DNA of 64,000 nucleotides from Bombella mellum (GCF_014048465.1 NZ_PDLY01000002.1:186001-250000); one strand, 5' to 3'. Positions 16,451 to 26,557 are shown, counted from the first letter of the stretch. Notes: a model not told the origin generated them from the sequence alone. Numbers and translations: made by a program.

Positions 16451-16924
16451 TCAGTCCTCGTCGTCCTGATCGGCTTCCTCGTCACGCTTTTCAACCCGCT
16501 TCCGACGCTCCGAAGGGCGACGTTCGCTGGCCGGTGCAGGCGGCGGCGTCTCGTCTTCATCCTGTTCCGCACGGTCCCGTGCATCACGGCGTTCCTGGCG
16601 GGCCTGCTCGTAGTTGCGCTGCCGTTCGGCCCGCTCCTGCTGGGCAGCCTGCGCCGCCTGATTCATGGCATTGAGCATACGGAAATAATGCTCGGCATGC
16701 TGGAAATAGGCCTCCGCCTGCACCCGGTCTCCCGTTCCGGTCGCATCACGGCCCAGCTGGAGATATTTCTCAAACAGCTGCTGGGCCGTGCCACGGATAC
16801 GCAGATCCGGCCCGTTGCTCTCAAAAACATGGTTCCGGTTCAGAGGAATCTGGCCATTATTGCCACGGGATGCTCCTCCACCGCCGCCGCCTGAACGATG
16901 ATGACGGTTCCTCATTCGTTTCAT
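16451..16924 (-). CDS. DUF4167 domain protein
   Basis: A 157-residue protein with a DUF4167 domain. The N-terminus is basic and glycine-rich (RNRHHRSGGGGGG), then the conserved segment DLRIRGTAQQLFEKYLQLGRDA and a helical AYFQHAEHYFRMLNAM follow. The C-terminal half is an almost uninterrupted charged Arg/Glu/Asp region. The arginine/glycine-rich start suggests nucleic-acid or ribosome contact, but no function is established. It is encoded downstream of prmC (193-base gap), matching the prfA-prmC-DUF4167 order common in alphaproteobacteria, and it is followed by a strong terminator. No clear ribosome-binding site precedes ATG 16924; ATG 16915 is an alternative. Confidence 0.85.
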   Translation of the reverse strand: MKRMRNRHHRSGGGGGGASRGNNGQIPLNRNHVFESNGPDLRIRGTAQQLFEKYLQLGRDATGTGDRVQAEAYFQHAEHYFRMLNAMNQAAQAAQQERAERQRNYEQARQERRDARDRAEQDEDETPPPAPASERRPSERRKRVEKRDEEADQDDED

Positions 16925-17117
16925 ATTTTCAAACCCGCAATCTTGTCATAATGGCACTTCCGGCAGCCAACCTGCCGTTTCTTCCCGTATTGTCCGAAGA
17001 AACATCACTCCCAGAGGAAACCGTGCCCGACCGGCAGCATATCACCGTACGCTGCCCATCCCCTGTACTGTCTTTCCGGCAATCTATCAGGCCTCATTCC
17101 ATAAGCCAACCGCTTTC

Positions 17118-17957
17118 CTAAGAAAAGGCCAGAACCAGCGCACGCTCCACCCCACCCAGGTCTTTCCGGCACTCCAGCACCTTCAGACCCTCAGCTTCAG
17201 CCAGAGCCATGACAGCCTGAGCCTGTCCCATTCCCAGCTCCAGCACGGCGCAGCCCTGTTCCGACAGCAGGTGCGGCAGGCTCCGGCACAGAATCCGATA
17301 GGCCATCAGCCCGTCATCGCCGCCATCCAGAGCCCTGTGCGGTTCATACTTCACGACATCCGGCATCAGGGAAGCCATCTCCGCATGTTCGATATAAGGC
17401 GGGTTGGAAAGGACGACATCAAAACGTCCCTTGACCGCCGCCGCCCAGTCTCCGGCAATGAAGGCCGCCCGTTCACTCAGCCCGTTGCGGCGGGCATTGC
17501 GGCGGGCCAGAGCCGCCGCACCTGGAGCCACGTCCACGCCCAGTCCCCATGCCTCAGGATATTCCGTGAGAGCCGCCAGCAGAAGACAGCCTGTCCCCGT
17601 CCCGAGGTCCAGCATGGACTTGACCTGCTGACGGTCAGGCCGATGATGCAGCAGGGCCTCCAGCAGTGTCTCGCTGTCACTCCTTGGAATCAGCGTTTCC
17701 GGGGAAACATGAAGGTCCAGCGTCCAGAAACCCTGCTCCCCGGTGATGAAAGCCACTGGTTCCCTTGCACTGCGCCGCTGGATGGCCTGCTGGAATTTTT
17801 CCACAACATCATCTGGAATTTCATCACGCTGCATCAGTTCGATCCGGGTACAGTTGCTGGCCCAACAGAGCAGAAGAAGGGCTTCAGAGGCGGCTTCCTC
17901 TATACCGGCCTGAAAAAGCCTCTCCCCTGCCTGTTTCAAAAGGTTTATTTTACGCAT
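17118..17957 (-). CDS. prmC: Release factor glutamine methyltransferase
   Basis: A 279-residue methyltransferase that methylates the glutamine of the GGQ motif in release factors 1 and 2. The SAM-binding motif LDLGTGTGCLLLA and the catalytic SNPPYIEH motif are both present, after an N-terminal helical domain. ATG 17957 gives the normal family start (MRKINLLKQAGERLFQAG); the open frame extends upstream to 18017 but overlaps the divergent gene. Its substrate gene prfA lies nearby on the same strand, but a plus-strand gene separates them, so prmC needs its own promoter in 17958-18007. Confidence 0.93.
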   Translation of the reverse strand: MRKINLLKQAGERLFQAGIEEAASEALLLLCWASNCTRIELMQRDEIPDDVVEKFQQAIQRRSAREPVAFITGEQGFWTLDLHVSPETLIPRSDSETLLEALLHHRPDRQQVKSMLDLGTGTGCLLLAALTEYPEAWGLGVDVAPGAAALARRNARRNGLSERAAFIAGDWAAAVKGRFDVVLSNPPYIEHAEMASLMPDVVKYEPHRALDGGDDGLMAYRILCRSLPHLLSEQGCAVLELGMGQAQAVMALAEAEGLKVLECRKDLGGVERALVLAFS

Positions 17958-18007
17958 AGACGCTATTCCTGATCTGCCGCTTTTCATCCTTCCGGGAAAA
18001 CCCAGAC

Positions 18008-18496
18008 ATGACCACATCCCGTTTCATGCGCTCTCTCTTCGTTCCACTCAGTCTCAGCTTCCTGCTCGTCCCTGCTGCGAAAAGTGAAACTGCGAGGCCC
18101 ATGCCGGATGGTCCGACAGGCGGAAGTTTCACCATCCATGATGGCCGTGCCTCCAGTGAGGTGTCAGAATCCTCCCGCCTCTATATCAATGGCCAGCTGG
18201 CCGCAACATTCCATCTTGATCTAGCTCATGCGGATGATACCGCCATCATCCCCATACCGCTGGGACGGACCGACCTCCCCTACACCATATGCGGGACCAT
18301 CACCGTCATGAAGGACGGACAGGCCGAGACCCGCAGCGTGAGTGGAGAAGGTGTCCTCCACAACCCGGACGGCCGTTATTACGAAGCCATTGGCAGTGAC
18401 GACTTCAAGGATTTCTTTCTGATGGACGAAAATGATCCTGCCGCCAGCGATCATCACAACGGAGCCTCGTCCCGCTGCCTCGCCTCCAACAGCTGA
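18008..18496 (+). CDS. Hypothetical secreted protein between prmC and prfA
   Basis: A 162-residue protein that I do not recognise. The N-terminus is a good Sec signal peptide (basic start, hydrophobic core SLFVPLSLSFLLVPAA, cleavage near AKS-E), so it should be periplasmic or secreted. The mature part has GGSFTIHDGRASSEVSE, a DLPYTICGTITVMKDG strand pattern and an acidic DDFKDFFLMDENDP segment; two cysteines could form a disulfide. The pattern suggests a small beta-rich domain. It is transcribed against both flanks, divergent from prmC (50 bases) and convergent with prfA (30 bases), which breaks a normally contiguous operon. ATG 18026 is an alternative start. Codon use resembles neighbours. 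Confidence 0.65.
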   Translation: MTTSRFMRSLFVPLSLSFLLVPAAKSETARPMPDGPTGGSFTIHDGRASSEVSESSRLYINGQLAATFHLDLAHADDTAIIPIPLGRTDLPYTICGTITVMKDGQAETRSVSGEGVLHNPDGRYYEAIGSDDFKDFFLMDENDPAASDHHNGASSRCLASNS

Positions 18497-18526
18497 CGGC
18501 CTCCCCCTCCCTGACAGGGACGCCCA

Positions 18527-19600
18527 TCAGGGGCGGCCCATTTCCTCCGCCAGCAGGGCCATCTGTTCGTGATGCGTCAGCGCACTGACGATCTCGTCAA
18601 AATCGCCTCCCATCACCTGGGCGATCTTGTACAGGGTCAGATTGATGCGATGATCCGTCACACGGCCCTGAGGGAAATTGTAGGTCCGTATCCGTTCGGA
18701 ACGGTCTCCCGTCCCGACCTGTGACTTTCGGTCCGCCGCCCGACTTTCATGGGCCTTCTGACGTTCCGCCTCATAGAGACGGGCACGCAGGATCTGCATG
18801 GCCTTGGCCTTGTTGCGATGCTGGCTTTTCTCCTCCTGCATGGCAACGACAACACCGGTCGGCAGATGGGTGATGCGGACGGCACTTTCCGTCTTGTTGA
18901 CATGCTGCCCACCGGCACCGGAAGCCCGGAACACGTCAATCCTCAGGTCCTCTTCATTGACCTGAACATCAACCTCCTCCGCCTCGGGCAGCACCGCCAC
19001 CGTCACCGTGGACGTATGGATGCGCCCCTGGCTCTCCGTGGCAGGAACACGCTGGACACGATGCACTCCAGATTCATATTTGAAACGGGCAAACACGCCC
19101 CGCCCGGTGATGGTCGCCATCCCCTCCCGGATACCGGAAAGCTCGCTCTCCGTCAGGGACATGACCTCGAACCGCCAGCCATTCGCCTCTGCAAAACGAC
19201 GGTAGGCCTCAAACAGTTCGGCGGCGAAAAGGGCCGCCTCGTCGCCACCTGCCGCAGGACGGACCTCCAGGATGGCACTGCGCTCATCAGCGTCATCCCG
19301 TGGCAGGAGGGCCAGCTGCATGGCCTGCTCCAGTGCTGGCATCTCGGCTTCGACCTCTTCCAGCTCCAGCCGGGCCAGTTCCTTCATTTCCGGGTCCTGC
19401 AACAGGGTCCGGGCGTCTTTCTGTCGCTTCTGTGCTTCCTGCCACGCCCGGATGGCCTCCACGGGTTTCTCCATGGCGGCATAATCCCGTGAAAGGCGGG
19501 CGAACTCCTCCCCCGCCATCTCTCCGGTAGCCATCAGGGCCTGCATCTCCTCAAAGCGGGCAATGATCTGCTCCAGCTTATGCTCGATCGCAGCACTCAT
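18527..19600 (-). CDS. prfA: Peptide chain release factor 1
   Basis: A 357-residue class I release factor that recognises UAA and UAG at the ribosomal A site. The codon-recognition motif appears as PAT in [10 protein letters not shown], consistent with RF1 rather than the SPF of RF2, and the peptidyl-tRNA hydrolysis motif GGQ is in [15 protein letters not shown]. The GGQ glutamine is the target of PrmC encoded just downstream. The start ATG overlaps the hisS stop by 4 bases, so it is the last gene of the ispG-hisS-prfA unit. Confidence 0.97.
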   Translation of the reverse strand: MSAAIEHKLEQIIARFEEMQALMATGEMAGEEFARLSRDYAAMEKPVEAIRAWQEAQKRQKDARTLLQDPEMKELARLELEEVEAEMPALEQAMQLALLPRDDADERSAILEVRPAAGGDEAALFAAELFEAYRRFAEANGWRFEVMSLTESELSGIREGMATITGRGVFARFKYESGVHRVQRVPATESQGRIHTSTVTVAVLPEAEEVDVQVNEEDLRIDVFRASGAGGQHVNKTESAVRITHLPTGVVVAMQEEKSQHRNKAKAMQILRARLYEAERQKAHESRAADRKSQVGTGDRSERIRTYNFPQGRVTDHRINLTLYKIAQVMGGDFDEIVSALTHHEQMALLAEEMGRP

Positions 19601-20847
19601 GAGGTCCGGGCACGCTCCAGCGCAGACATGACATCCGCCACAGGCACCTCTTCCTGCTCCCGGGAGGCCAGACAGCGCAGCTGCACGACGTCCCGTGCCA
19701 GATCGTCGTCTCCGAGGAACAGCACATGAGACGCACCAGACTGCACGACACGGTCCATGCGCTTCTTCATGTTGCCCCGTATCTCGATGGAAACGGACAG
19801 GCCACCATCCCGCAGCGTCCGGGACAGCGAGGCCACCTTTAGCAGGGCCGCCTCTCCCATCGGCAGGATGGCCACATCACTGACCTCGACGGCAGGTGCC
19901 TCGATCAGGGCCGCAAGACGCTCGATCCCGGCAGCCCAGCCGATGCACGGAACGGCAGGGCCACCCATTTCTTCCACGAGACCCTCATAACGGCCCCCGG
20001 CCAGGACGGTCCCCTGCGCCCCCAGCTTGTCCGTGACAAACTCGAACACGGTATGGCTGTAATAATCCAGCCCTCGGACGATACGGGGATTCTCCACGAA
20101 GGAAACGCCAAAAGCTTGCAGGGCCGCCTTCAGTTCTTCCCAGAAGGTACGGGACTCTTCATTGAGATAGTCATCAAAGGCGGGCGCATCAGCCAGCAGT
20201 GCCCTGTCCTGCTCGGACTTGCTGTCCAGAATCCGCAGCGGGTTGATCTCAAGGCGTGACCGGCTGTCTTCCGAAAGACGATCCTCATGCTGACGGAAAT
20301 AGGCCACGAGAGCCTCACGCCAGGCCATGCGACTGTCCTTGTCCCCCAGCGTGTTCAGCTCAAGCGTCAGATCCTCACCCAGCCCGAGGGACACAAGAAA
20401 ATCCCGGGCCATGGCGATGATCTCGGCATCACGGAAGGCACTTTCCGCACCGATCAGCTCCGCACCGATCTGATGGAACTGACGGAAGCGTCCCTTCTGT
20501 GGCCGCTCGTAACGGAACATCGGTCCGGTATAGAAAATCTTCTGCGGCAGGGCCTGCGTCAGGGCGTTGGAAACCAGCGCACGGGCAACACCGGCCGTCC
20601 CCTCCGGCCTGAGGGTCAGACTTTCTCCCCCCCGGTCCTCGAACGTGTACATCTCCTTGGAAACGACATCCGAACTTTCACCCAGAGACCGGGCAAAAAC
20701 ATGCGTGTCCTCAAAGATGGGCGTCGCCCACTGGCTGAACCCGTAACGGCGGAAGACGGTCCGGCCCGTACCGACAACCTTCTGGTGGCGGCGCATGTCC
20801 TCACCCAGAAGGTCCTTCGTTCCCCGGGGGGGCTGGAAACGGGCCAT
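19597..20847 (-). CDS. hisS: Histidyl-tRNA synthetase
   Basis: A 416-residue class II aminoacyl-tRNA synthetase that charges tRNA-His. The N-terminus has the [14 protein letters not shown] motif typical of HisRS, motif 2 is in [23 protein letters not shown], the histidine-specific motif is [13 protein letters not shown], and motif 3 is GWAAGIERL. The C-terminal anticodon-binding domain is complete. The start codon shares one base with the ispG stop (TGATG) and the stop overlaps prfA by 4 bases, so translation is coupled on both sides. Confidence 0.97.
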   Translation of the reverse strand: MARFQPPRGTKDLLGEDMRRHQKVVGTGRTVFRRYGFSQWATPIFEDTHVFARSLGESSDVVSKEMYTFEDRGGESLTLRPEGTAGVARALVSNALTQALPQKIFYTGPMFRYERPQKGRFRQFHQIGAELIGAESAFRDAEIIAMARDFLVSLGLGEDLTLELNTLGDKDSRMAWREALVAYFRQHEDRLSEDSRSRLEINPLRILDSKSEQDRALLADAPAFDDYLNEESRTFWEELKAALQAFGVSFVENPRIVRGLDYYSHTVFEFVTDKLGAQGTVLAGGRYEGLVEEMGGPAVPCIGWAAGIERLAALIEAPAVEVSDVAILPMGEAALLKVASLSRTLRDGGLSVSIEIRGNMKKRMDRVVQSGASHVLFLGDDDLARDVVQLRCLASREQEEVPVADVMSALERARTS

Positions 20848-21968
20848 CAGTGTGCAGCCTTCTCGGCTGTCCCGGCCTCAATGGCGGCCACCCGTGCTTC
20901 CACCAGCTCCACGATATGCTCGATCATGTTCTCAGCCGGCATGGTGTGATCCTGCTTGCCAGCCGCATAGACCATGTGACGGCCGGAACCACCACCCGTC
21001 ACGCCAATATCCGTCATCAAGGCTTCGCCAGGACCATTGACCACGCAGCCTATGATGGAAAGTGTCAGCGGCGTCTTGATATGCTGGAGGCGGTCTTCCA
21101 GCGTCTGGACCGTGTCCACCACGTTGAATCCCTGACGGGCACAGGACGGACAGGAAATGATCTTCACCCCACGGTGGCGCAGCCCCAGGGACTTGAGAAT
21201 GTCCCAGCCCACCAGAACCTCCTCCTCGGGAGGAGCAGAAAGGGACACGCGCATCGTGTCACCCACCCCGGCCCAGAGAAGATTGCCCAGCCCGAGGGCG
21301 GACTTCACCGTCCCGGCCCGCTTTGACCCGGCTTCCGTGATGCCGATATGCAGCGGGTGGTCACAGCATTCCGCCAGCTGCTTGTAGGCCGTCACGGCCA
21401 TGAAAACGTCGGAGGCTTTCACGCTGATCTTGAATTCATGGAAGTCATGATCTTCCAGAATCTTTGCATGTTCCAGCGCACTCTCTACCAGAGCTTCTGG
21501 CTTGGGCTCGCCATATTTCTCCAGCAGGTGCCGCTCAAGAGACCCGGCATTCACACCGATACGGATGGAACAGCCATGATCCCGGGCAGCCTTGACGACC
21601 TCACGCACACGGTCGGCACTGCCGATATTGCCCGGATTGATGCGCAGGCAGGCCGCACCAGCCGCAGCCGCCTCGATGGCCCGTTTGTAGTGGAAGTGAA
21701 TGTCCGCCACGATCGGCGCATTGACTTCCTCCACAATGGTCTTCAGGGCCTTCGTGCTGGCCTCGTCGGGGCAGGATACGCGGACGATATCCACGCCAGC
21801 CATCTCGGCCTTACGGATCTGAGCAATCGTACCTTCAATATCCGTTGTCAGCGTGTTGGTCATGGTCTGCACCGAGACCGGCGCATCGCCACCAACGGCA
21901 ACATTACCAACATAGATCTTCCGTGATTTACGGCGTTCAATATGCTGATAGGGACGTAAACTGCTCAT
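20847..21968 (-). CDS. ispG: 4-hydroxy-3-methylbut-2-enyl diphosphate synthase
   Basis: A 373-residue iron-sulfur enzyme (GcpE) of the MEP isoprenoid pathway that converts MEcPP to HMBPP. The three 4Fe-4S cysteines are visible in CPSC and in [10 protein letters not shown], and [12 protein letters not shown] is the usual N-terminal motif. ATG 21968 is chosen because GGAGAGG lies 6 bases upstream and the product starts as the family does; the frame is open to 22022 without a better start. It supplies isoprenoids for undecaprenyl carrier and ubiquinone. The suf operon at the right end of the window would support its cluster. Confidence 0.96.
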   Translation of the reverse strand: MSSLRPYQHIERRKSRKIYVGNVAVGGDAPVSVQTMTNTLTTDIEGTIAQIRKAEMAGVDIVRVSCPDEASTKALKTIVEEVNAPIVADIHFHYKRAIEAAAAGAACLRINPGNIGSADRVREVVKAARDHGCSIRIGVNAGSLERHLLEKYGEPKPEALVESALEHAKILEDHDFHEFKISVKASDVFMAVTAYKQLAECCDHPLHIGITEAGSKRAGTVKSALGLGNLLWAGVGDTMRVSLSAPPEEEVLVGWDILKSLGLRHRGVKIISCPSCARQGFNVVDTVQTLEDRLQHIKTPLTLSIIGCVVNGPGEALMTDIGVTGGGSGRHMVYAAGKQDHTMPAENMIEHIVELVEARVAAIEAGTAEKAAH

Positions 21969-22047
21969 CAATAACCTCTCCGGGTCCTGACTGTTCTGAC
22001 CCATGATAGACGTGACCGTCACCCGACCGGACGGTCACAGGATTTTT

Positions 22048-23199
22048 TTACTGGCTGTTCCTGCCGGTCGGTCCCGATGCGGGTGCCGCCTCGGTGGTCA
22101 GGGCACCATACCCATAATGGCCCTGCTCCACGGATGCTGCATCAACCGTCACATTGCGTACGACCCGGCCACGCAGCCCTAATGGTGCGCTTACAACATT
22201 ACCCGCCTGAAAAACAACACCCCCGGCATTACCGCTGGTGACACGGTATGTCTCGCCAGGCGTCCCCTGCCATACCTCACCCTTTTTGAGAACCCGGACA
22301 AGCTGGACTTTTCCGGCGGCGTCCGTCACCTGCAGCCAGCTGTCCTCACGAGCCAGAATGCTCACGCTGTCCTCGGCCTTCTGATTCGTGACGGTGGCCG
22401 GAGCCGTCTGGGTCTCAGGAGCTTTTGCTGTTTCAGCAGGATGCATGGGAGCCGTCATCTGGACAGGCTGGGTCATGTCAGCAGCCGGAGGCTCGACAGG
22501 ATGTCCATCACTCCCCGTCACATCAGTACCGGACGGCACGGCCGTGGCGGAAGGGGAAACGACCTCGGGTGCAGGCTGAAGATCAGGCGTGTCCTTCTGT
22601 CCGTCATCCTGTCGGACAGACATGTCCTGCCCACCGGAAGGCTGGGCAGACGCCGTCTTCTGAGTCTCAGCCCCCTGCCCCTCGGACGTTCCGGCCTGAC
22701 GGGCATCAGAGGACGTGGACCCATCCGAAGAGGTCTCGGCATTTCCTGCCAGATGGGACGGCAGGATGGAAGACGCAAGCTGACCATGCGAGGAGAAATG
22801 ATACCACCCTACATAGGCCCCAATGATGACAACCAGCCCGACACCAAGCAGAATCCAGAGTCCCGCCGAGCGGCCCTCCTGCGGACCGGGAAGGTCAAGC
22901 TGGACCGTCTGTCGCTTCGGCATGAAGGAGGACAGCTCCCGGTCAGCCTGCCGCATGATCTCCTCGCCCTCGAAGCCCAGGAGACGGGCATAGTTCTTGA
23001 CGAACCCGAGAACGTAGACCTTGTCAGGCAGTCTGGAATAGTCGCCTTCCTCAATGGCCTGGAGGATGGCGAGACGCACCTTGAGATGCGCCTCGACATC
23101 AGCCAGATTCCAGCCCAGCTCCTTACGCCGGGCCATCAGGCGGGCACCAAGAGTGGCAGATGGCTGACCGGCCATACCTTGCCCTGTTTTATCTTCCAT
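22048..23199 (-). CDS. RodZ-like helix-turn-helix membrane protein
   Basis: A 383-residue protein with an N-terminal cytoplasmic Xre-type helix-turn-helix (LGARLMARRKELGWNLADVEAHLKV, about residues 18-80), one membrane span (LWILLGVGLVVIIGAYVGWY), a long Ser/Thr/Pro/Ala-rich periplasmic linker and a C-terminal DUF4115 beta domain (DSWLQVTDAAGK through NVTVDAASV). This is the architecture of RodZ, which links MreB to the cell-wall elongation machinery. ATG 23199 follows GAGAGGGG with a 7-base gap and is preferred over the in-frame 23220. It lies upstream of ispG, a conserved neighbour of rodZ in many proteobacteria (rodZ-ispG-hisS). Confidence 0.86.
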   Translation of the reverse strand: MEDKTGQGMAGQPSATLGARLMARRKELGWNLADVEAHLKVRLAILQAIEEGDYSRLPDKVYVLGFVKNYARLLGFEGEEIMRQADRELSSFMPKRQTVQLDLPGPQEGRSAGLWILLGVGLVVIIGAYVGWYHFSSHGQLASSILPSHLAGNAETSSDGSTSSDARQAGTSEGQGAETQKTASAQPSGGQDMSVRQDDGQKDTPDLQPAPEVVSPSATAVPSGTDVTGSDGHPVEPPAADMTQPVQMTAPMHPAETAKAPETQTAPATVTNQKAEDSVSILAREDSWLQVTDAAGKVQLVRVLKKGEVWQGTPGETYRVTSGNAGGVVFQAGNVVSAPLGLRGRVVRNVTVDAASVEQGHYGYGALTTEAAPASGPTGRNSQ

Positions 23200-23271
23200 C
23201 ACGACACCCCTCTCACTCATAGCCCAGACCCCCGGTCTGCACGCAGGCCGTCAGTTCAGACCCTGCCAGTT

Positions 23272-24318
23272 TTACGCACGCTCGGACCAGATGCGCCGCT
23301 CACGCTTCTGCAGAGCCTCGACCGCCTGATCCACCAGAGTGGTAATGATTTCCTCCACGGAGCGGATCTCCTTCACCATGCCGACGGACTGCCCCGCCAT
23401 CATGGAGCCGTTCTCCACATCCCCCTCGATGACGGCACGCCGCAGGGCACCGGCCCAGAAGTGTTCGATCTCAAGCTGGGCAGCCTCACGCTCGATCTGC
23501 CCCTTACGGAACCGCTCGATCACGTCCGCCTGATGGGTCATGAAGTGACGTGTGGCAGCATTGGAAAGGCCACGCACCGGAATGACGGGGAAACGCTCGT
23601 CAAGCTGCACGGACATCACGGCATCACGGGCATTGCCACGACGGAAGGCTTCCTTGAAACGCTCGTGGGCTATGCTCTCCTTGGAGGCGGCAAACATCGT
23701 CCCGAGCTGGCCACCCGCAGCCCCCTGCTCCAGATAGGACAGGACGGCATCGCCACGTCCCAGCCCACCGGCCACGAAGACGGGCACTTCCGCGATGTTG
23801 GGCAGGATTTCCTGTGCCAGCACGTTCAGGGAGACCGGACCAACATGCCCGCCAGCCTCGGATCCCTCGATCACCAGAGCCTCGATGCCCAGCTTCACGA
23901 GCCGCCTGCCCAGTGCAAGGGCGGGCGCAAACCCCATGACTCGGGCACCGCCATCACGGACCCGACGGATCGTGGCTCCAGTCGGTACGCCACCGGCCAG
24001 CACGACATGCGTGACATCGTGGGCCAGACACACATCCACCAGCGCATCCAGCTTGGGGTGCATGGTGATGAGATTGACACCGAAAGGCCTGTCCGTCAGG
24101 GCCTGCGTGGCAACGATTTCCTCCTCGAGACGTTCCGGCTCCATCGCCCCGCAGGCGATCACACCAAAGCCACCTGCATTGGAAATGGCCGAAACCAGAT
24201 TGCGCTCACTCACCCAGGACATCGCCCCGCCAAGGATGGCGTAACGGCTGCCCAGAAAATCACAGCCCGGTTTCCAGAGCTGGTCAAGTACCTTACGTGC
24301 GTTCATTGCTTCACTCAT
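23272..24318 (-). CDS. Nitronate monooxygenase family flavoprotein
   Basis: A 348-residue FMN-dependent TIM-barrel enzyme of the nitronate monooxygenase (2-nitropropane dioxygenase) family. The substrate/FMN loop RYAILGGAMSWVSERNLVSAISNAGGFGVIA is at the N-terminus, followed by the phosphate-binding segments IEGSEAGGHVG and FVAGGLGRGDAV. The family detoxifies nitronates such as propionate-3-nitronate, and some members are enoyl reductases in lipid synthesis; the choice cannot be made here. The start overlaps the lysC stop by 4 bases (ATGA), so it is co-transcribed with the aspartokinase. The reason for that linkage is unclear. Confidence 0.87.
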   Translation of the reverse strand: MSEAMNARKVLDQLWKPGCDFLGSRYAILGGAMSWVSERNLVSAISNAGGFGVIACGAMEPERLEEEIVATQALTDRPFGVNLITMHPKLDALVDVCLAHDVTHVVLAGGVPTGATIRRVRDGGARVMGFAPALALGRRLVKLGIEALVIEGSEAGGHVGPVSLNVLAQEILPNIAEVPVFVAGGLGRGDAVLSYLEQGAAGGQLGTMFAASKESIAHERFKEAFRRGNARDAVMSVQLDERFPVIPVRGLSNAATRHFMTHQADVIERFRKGQIEREAAQLEIEHFWAGALRRAVIEGDVENGSMMAGQSVGMVKEIRSVEEIITTLVDQAVEALQKRERRIWSERA

Positions 24319-25625
24319 GCCTGTGCCCCTTCAGATGCATCCAGCCCATAAGCCGTGTGCAGGGCACGCATGGCCAGCTCCATATATTCTGCATCAATCA
24401 AAACGGAAATCTTGATCTCACTGGTTGAAATGACCTGAATGTTGATTCCCTTCTCAGCCAGCGTACGGAACATGGTCGTCGCCACGCCCGTATTGGAACG
24501 CATGCCAACGCCCACCACGCTGATCTTGGCAACATTTTGAGAGGTGTTCAGATCGCCATACCCGACCTCGGAACGCATGCCCTCCAGAATCTGGCAGGCC
24601 CGGCCTTCATCGCCCTTACCCACGGTGAAGGTCATGTTCGTGCTGCGGTCTGCGCCGATGCTCTGGACGATCATGTCCACATTCAGTCCGGCAGCGGAAA
24701 GCGGTTCAAATATTCTCGCAGCAATCCCCGGCTCGTCAGGGACCTGCCGGATGGTGATCTTCGCATCATCCATGGAGTATGCAATCCCTGTCACCAGCTT
24801 CTTTTCCACACTTTCGTCCTCATCAACTACGATAGTCCCGCTGCTGTCATCCGTTTCCACGAAGGAGGACAGGACACGCACATGCACCTTCTCCCTCATG
24901 GCAAGTCCCACGCTGCGGGTCTGGAGAACCTTGGCACCGACGGATGCCAGCTCCAGCATTTCTTCATATGTAATACGCTCAAGGCGGCGGGCCTGCTTCA
25001 CGATGCGGGGATCGGTCGTATAGATGCCGTCCACGTCCGTATAGATGTCACACTGGTCCGCCCTGATGGCGGCAGCCAGTGCCACGGCGGACGTATCAGA
25101 CCCACCACGCCCCAGCGTGGCGATCCGCCCCCGTGCGTCCACACCCTGGAAGCCGGCGATCACGGGGACGATGCCCCGGTCCATGCACGCCAGCAGGGCC
25201 TGACCGTCGACACTCTCGATGGCGGCACAGCCATGCGACTCATCCGTCCGCAGCGGGATCTGCCACCCCTGGAAAGACCGGGCAGGCACTCCCAGAGCAC
25301 CCAGCGCAATGGCCAGCAGACCGCTCGTCACCTGCTCGCCGGATGCCACGACCGCATCATATTCGGCAGGATCAGCCTGGGCGTCCAGATTGCGGCAGTA
25401 ATCCACCATCTGGTTCGTGACGCCGGACATGGCCGACACGACCACGGCCACACGCTGCCCTCTGGCCCGCTCCTTCCGGACCTTTTCGGCCACGATGCGG
25501 ATACGGTCCAGATCCTTGACGGATGTCCCCCCAAATTTCATCACAACCGTACGGGAGACCGCCCGATCTGAAAAAACATCATCAGCAGATCGTGCTGTAT
25601 CATCCGAACGGTCTAACATGGGCAT
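24315..25625 (-). CDS. lysC: Aspartate kinase
   Basis: A monofunctional aspartokinase of about 436 residues that phosphorylates aspartate in the first step of lysine, threonine and methionine synthesis. The substrate motif VMKFGGTSVKDLDRIR and the LGRGGSDTSAVALAAA motif are in the kinase domain, and two ACT domains follow (ITIRQVPDEPGIAARIF and VVGVGMRSNTGVATTMF), the usual site of feedback inhibition. The start lies at ATG 25625 or 25619, with GGAG 11 or more bases upstream; about 25 residues precede the kinase motif, more than usual. The frame is open to 25679 without family support. It is divergent from ubiG. Confidence 0.94.
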   Translation of the reverse strand: MPMLDRSDDTARSADDVFSDRAVSRTVVMKFGGTSVKDLDRIRIVAEKVRKERARGQRVAVVVSAMSGVTNQMVDYCRNLDAQADPAEYDAVVASGEQVTSGLLAIALGALGVPARSFQGWQIPLRTDESHGCAAIESVDGQALLACMDRGIVPVIAGFQGVDARGRIATLGRGGSDTSAVALAAAIRADQCDIYTDVDGIYTTDPRIVKQARRLERITYEEMLELASVGAKVLQTRSVGLAMREKVHVRVLSSFVETDDSSGTIVVDEDESVEKKLVTGIAYSMDDAKITIRQVPDEPGIAARIFEPLSAAGLNVDMIVQSIGADRSTNMTFTVGKGDEGRACQILEGMRSEVGYGDLNTSQNVAKISVVGVGMRSNTGVATTMFRTLAEKGINIQVISTSEIKISVLIDAEYMELAMRALHTAYGLDASEGAQA

Positions 25626-25751
25626 CTGGGAGAAAGCTCCAACAACTAGGGTAGCGTTACATAAATATCCGTCCCACATAACTCTCCTGCCCTTTCACGT
25701 CTAGCCGCAACATGGCAGAAAAGCACCATGAAAGCCGGGAGGAATGTCAGA

Positions 25752-26513
25752 ATGTCCATTTCATCACCATCATCCAGCGGACCGGGCGGACCGGCATCCT
25801 CCGTCGTGGATGACGAGATCAGCCAGTTCGGAAATCTTGCCAGGAACTGGTGGGACCCCAAAGGACCGATGGCCCCCCTCCATGCCATGAATCCGCTCCG
25901 GACCTCATGGATCGTCAGACGCCTGCCCGCCTCGCTGTTTCAGGGTACCGACCGGCCAACCCTGCTGGACATCGGTTGTGGTGCGGGACTGGCCAGCGAG
26001 CGTTTCGCCACCCTCGGCTTCAGCACCCTCGGGGTCGATGCCAGCAGAGACGGCATACAGGCTGCCCGGGACCACATGAACCTGCATCCCCTCCCTCCCC
26101 AGGCCGCTCCACTCTCCTATCTGTGCGGAACGGCCGAAAGCCTTCTTGAGGAAGGACGGCAGTTTGATGTCGTTTCCGCACTGGAAGTGATCGAACATGT
26201 GCGGGACCCGCACATGTTCATGTCGCTTCTTGCAGGACTGGCAAAACCGGGCGGACATGTGACCGTCTCCACCATGGACCGCAGCCTGCGGTCCTTCCTC
26301 GTGGCCAAGCTGGGGGCGGAATATGTGATGCGGCTTCTGCCCGTCGGCACCCATGACTGGAAGAAATTCATCCGTCCGACGGAACTTGACGACATGGCCC
26401 GGCAGGCAGGCCTGAGACTGCTGGACCTGAAAGGTCTCTCCTACCATCCGCCACACTGGCGGGAAAGCCACGATACCAGCATCAACTACATCGCCCTCTT
26501 CCAGAAGCCGTGA
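25752..26513 (+). CDS. ubiG: Ubiquinone biosynthesis O-methyltransferase
   Basis: A 253-residue SAM-dependent methyltransferase that performs both O-methylations of ubiquinone synthesis. The N-terminal WWDPKGPMAPLHAMNPLR segment is a UbiG signature, and LLDIGCGAGLASE is the SAM-binding motif, followed by FDVVSALEVIEHV and the membrane-insertion region around AKPGGHV. ATG 25752 has GGAGG at 25738-25742, 9 bases upstream, and is chosen over ATG 25728. It is divergent from lysC, as in many alphaproteobacteria, and ends at a strong terminator, so it is a single-gene unit. It implies a ubiquinone-based respiratory chain. Confidence 0.95.
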   Translation: MSISSPSSSGPGGPASSVVDDEISQFGNLARNWWDPKGPMAPLHAMNPLRTSWIVRRLPASLFQGTDRPTLLDIGCGAGLASERFATLGFSTLGVDASRDGIQAARDHMNLHPLPPQAAPLSYLCGTAESLLEEGRQFDVVSALEVIEHVRDPHMFMSLLAGLAKPGGHVTVSTMDRSLRSFLVAKLGAEYVMRLLPVGTHDWKKFIRPTELDDMARQAGLRLLDLKGLSYHPPHWRESHDTSINYIALFQKP

Positions 26514-26520
26514 TCTCACC

Positions 26521-26557
26521 AAAAGAAAAGGCGTCCCCGAAAGGACGCCTCTCTTTC
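26521..26557. terminator. Bidirectional terminator after ubiG
   Basis: An 8-bp stem (26529-26536 with 26543-26550) with a CCGAAA loop is flanked by an A-rich run upstream and CTCTTT downstream. It serves ubiG on the plus strand and the lactonase-like gene on the minus strand. Confidence 0.8.

Noticed and set aside
22441-24351. 636-codon open frame antisense to the RodZ-like and nitronate monooxygenase genes
   Set aside because: It spans two real genes and the gap between them, has no ribosome-binding site and gives a low-complexity product. It is a GC-bias artefact.
25626-25751. Lysine riboswitch upstream of lysC
   Set aside because: Only about 125 bases separate lysC from divergent ubiG, too short for the lysine aptamer, and no matching structure was seen.
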